Source: Granulosicoccus sp.
GTDB taxonomy: Bacteria; Pseudomonadota; Gammaproteobacteria; Granulosicoccales; Granulosicoccaceae
Length of the DNA stretch: 64,000 nucleotides
NCBI GenBank assembly: GCA_020627685.1
Contig: JAHDGK010000011.1
Location: forward strand, 25,107 to 89,106
Direction of reading: 5' to 3'
Shown: in pieces, positions 62,220 through 64,000 of the stretch
Layout of the letters: every line of letters begins with the position of its first letter
How positions within the stretch are numbered: position 1 is the stretch's first letter
Notes under the pieces: model-generated
The model's database searches: none
What the model saw: the letters and a program-made list of their open reading frames with translations, nothing else
What the model was told of the DNA's origin: nothing
Program-made: the position numbers and the translations under genes

Positions 62220-63463
62220 AATTTAAGGACATCGACTAATTCGTGAAAAAATATCCAACCGAATCGCCGCTTATCAATGTCTATTTTCGCGATGCCTTCC
62301 ATACCCGGCCTTAGACCTTCTGGCCGATCAACTAGACGCGCCTCTACACGATACGCACTACCCTGTCCGTCTGACGTAAAAACAGGAGATACCTTTTCAA
62401 CAACAAAGGGGAGTTTTTCGTTGGGCATGGACTTCAAAGTAAGCGCCCCTCTAAGCCCATCAGTAACATCTACAACCTGTTTCTCATCTACCAGGATGAT
62501 CAATCGATATTCATCAAGCGGCGCAACTTCGAACAATACATCTCCGGTTTTCACCGGAGCCCCTAAAGAGCGGCTCAGATCCCCGCTGATAATGACCCCA
62601 TTGAGTGATGAAACCAATCTGGAGCGTTTAATTTTCTCTTTCGTTAAATTGAGCTGGGCTTCCGCCTGCCCCACACGTGATTTAAATATGTGCGCCTGAG
62701 TATTATTGCGCTCTGTCAGGGCCTGTCGGTATTGGTGATCATATTCATTGATTTCGGCTGCAAATTTTTGCTGTTCTAACATCAGATCCTGAGTATCAAG
62801 CTCCGCTATGAGCTCTCCAGCAACAACGGTCTTACCTGCTCGTGCATGCGCCGCGGCGACATACCCGTCAAACGGTGCAACAACGGCTCTTTGTATTTCT
62901 CCCTCTAAATTCGCAGCGCCCGTTACCCGATAGGTTCCATTCACCAATACCAACGCCACGAAGAGCGCACCTAGAACCAAAAAGGTTGATGCACCACGTC
63001 GAGACTGTATTTTTTCAGCTAAGCCACCAAGCCTGGGAATTTTACGTGCAGGCTCTGCTACTTCAGGACATCGCAAACTGGGTAACAGACCCAACCATTT
63101 CTCGCCCCACCGAAGCATTTGAATGGTCGTCGATTGTTGCGACGGTTTAATGTTAACCAAAACGGCTAACGCACCATTAACGTTTTCGAAACGCGTTAGA
63201 GGTACCGCAATAATGGTATCTACTGCTACATCGGTGTCCGTCGCAACCGACAAGGTCGTCGTCACCAACTTGCGCTGACTAGAAGCCAAATTGGCCGCCA
63301 TCATCACATCTTCATGGATTGTTTCGGCACTGGGCCAACGTACAACAGGCTCGTCCCCCGGAGAGTTTCGAACCAATACGGCTTGACCAATACCAGGCAC
63401 CATCTGACACAGCAAGTCGAGCCAAGACTGTATTTGATCTGATCTATTAGTCGACATTTTCAC
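62195..63463 (-). CDS. GAF-like / HlyD-family membrane-fusion protein
   Basis: N-terminal ~150 aa GAF-like (DTIIAVPLTRFENVNGALAVLVNI), one TM, then RAVVAPFDGYVAAAHARAGKTVVAGELIAELDTQDLMLEQQKFAAEINEY... HlyD adaptor. Overlaps the M50 start by 25 nt. Confidence 0.87.
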   Translation of the reverse strand: MKMSTNRSDQIQSWLDLLCQMVPGIGQAVLVRNSPGDEPVVRWPSAETIHEDVMMAANLASSQRKLVTTTLSVATDTDVAVDTIIAVPLTRFENVNGALAVLVNIKPSQQSTTIQMLRWGEKWLGLLPSLRCPEVAEPARKIPRLGGLAEKIQSRRGASTFLVLGALFVALVLVNGTYRVTGAANLEGEIQRAVVAPFDGYVAAAHARAGKTVVAGELIAELDTQDLMLEQQKFAAEINEYDHQYRQALTERNNTQAHIFKSRVGQAEAQLNLTKEKIKRSRLVSSLNGVIISGDLSRSLGAPVKTGDVLFEVAPLDEYRLIILVDEKQVVDVTDGLRGALTLKSMPNEKLPFVVEKVSPVFTSDGQGSAYRVEARLVDRPEGLRPGMEGIAKIDIDKRRFGWIFFHELVDVLKLWAWRWLP

Positions 63464-63510
63464 CGGATAGAGAAAGCATTTGCACGTCAGATTTCATGAA
63501 AAGCCTTCTG

Positions 63511-63564
63511 ACATAGGTAATCGGTGGTATTCACACCGATGGAGTGCCTATGTAACCGGGTTAC
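63511..63564 (-). promoter_or_regulatory. structured leader / operator upstream of the GAF-HlyD gene
   Basis: Nested inverted repeats ACATAGG..(ATCGGTG gtattca CACCGAT)..CCTATGT plus adjacent GTAACC-G-GGTTAC, about 50-100 nt upstream of the 63463 start. Confidence 0.45.
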
Positions 63565-63758
63565 CTTTCGCAGGAATCAAGTGCACAGGTTTCAAGTACA
63601 TCCATTGTGCCAATCGTTCTGTCGACGGATTATTGCCCCATCTCTATAGGTAACATCACGGGAATTTATTCTACCCAACCAGAAATTGCTAGGGTAAACA
63701 TGGCCTATCGCAAATGGATAAGCCGTGTCATTTAGACTTTATATAGAGTGCAGAAAAA

Positions 63759-64000
63759 CTACGGACTCACAACATTAGACATCTCGCTTACCCGTCCACA
63801 CCCATCCACCGCATTTAGTGAGTATTGATAGGAACTATCGAACACATCTTCACCGTATAAATAGAAGCTTCCATTTATTTCAAGAGGCTCGGCATTCACG
63901 AGCGTGCCGTTTATAAATATGTTGAAGTGCACGCCCAATCGCGTTGGGTAAGCATTTTTCTGCCAGAAGAGCTCTCCCACTGTTCTACCGTAGCTTCGAA
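63759..64000 (-). CDS. C-terminal fragment of a larger gene, FN3-like ending, cut by the right window edge
   Basis: ...FNIFINGTLVNAEPLEINGSFYLYGEDVFDSSYQYSLNAVDGCGRVSEMSNVVSP; frame open past 63980 to the window end. Confidence 0.5.
   Translation of the reverse strand, partial: RSYGRTVGELFWQKNAYPTRLGVHFNIFINGTLVNAEPLEINGSFYLYGEDVFDSSYQYSLNAVDGCGRVSEMSNVVSP

Noticed and set aside
63464-63758. c-di-GMP-I (GEMM) riboswitch upstream of the giant-protein cluster
   Set aside because: Inverted repeats are present but the conserved GEMM sequence blocks could not be matched by eye; kept only as an unassigned structured leader.

Overview
This is a 64 kb window of a gammaproteobacterial-type chromosome, called from gene content and order. 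There is no rRNA, no tRNA that I could see, no CRISPR array and no intact mobile element. About 0-30 kb and 38-47 kb are mostly ordinary housekeeping blocks: lipA-lipB-ybeD-dacA-rlpA-mltB, ung, lptD-surA-pdxA-rsmA-apaG-apaH, folA-thyA-lgt, fbp-rubredoxin, hemL, gcvH, lnt-corC-ybeY-phoH-miaB, a proX/W/V glycine-betaine transporter, and ahcY-metK. Two regions stand out. (1) At 31.4-36.1 kb there is a sulfate-activation operon. Its cysD reading frame carries an in-frame N-terminal extension of about 270 aa that looks like a degenerate IS630/Tc1-mariner transposase (HTH, winged helix, decayed DDE domain). It is followed by a cysN-cysC fusion and a nucleoside hydrolase. (2) At 47.2-63.5 kb there is a same-strand six-gene cluster: GAF-HlyD, PqqD-like/M50 zinc protease/HlyD fusion, HlyD-SPOR, a 2167-aa LEPR-XLL/DUF4347/beta-helix/propeller/7x cadherin-like protein with no classical signal peptide, a hybrid kinase with two Hpt domains, and a REC-GGDEF-EAL protein. 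No ABC exporter or outer-membrane channel is encoded in the visible cluster. It is my best candidate for an undescribed export, processing or surface-display system under phosphorelay and c-di-GMP control. All family calls are made by eye from the translated sequence; no searches were run.
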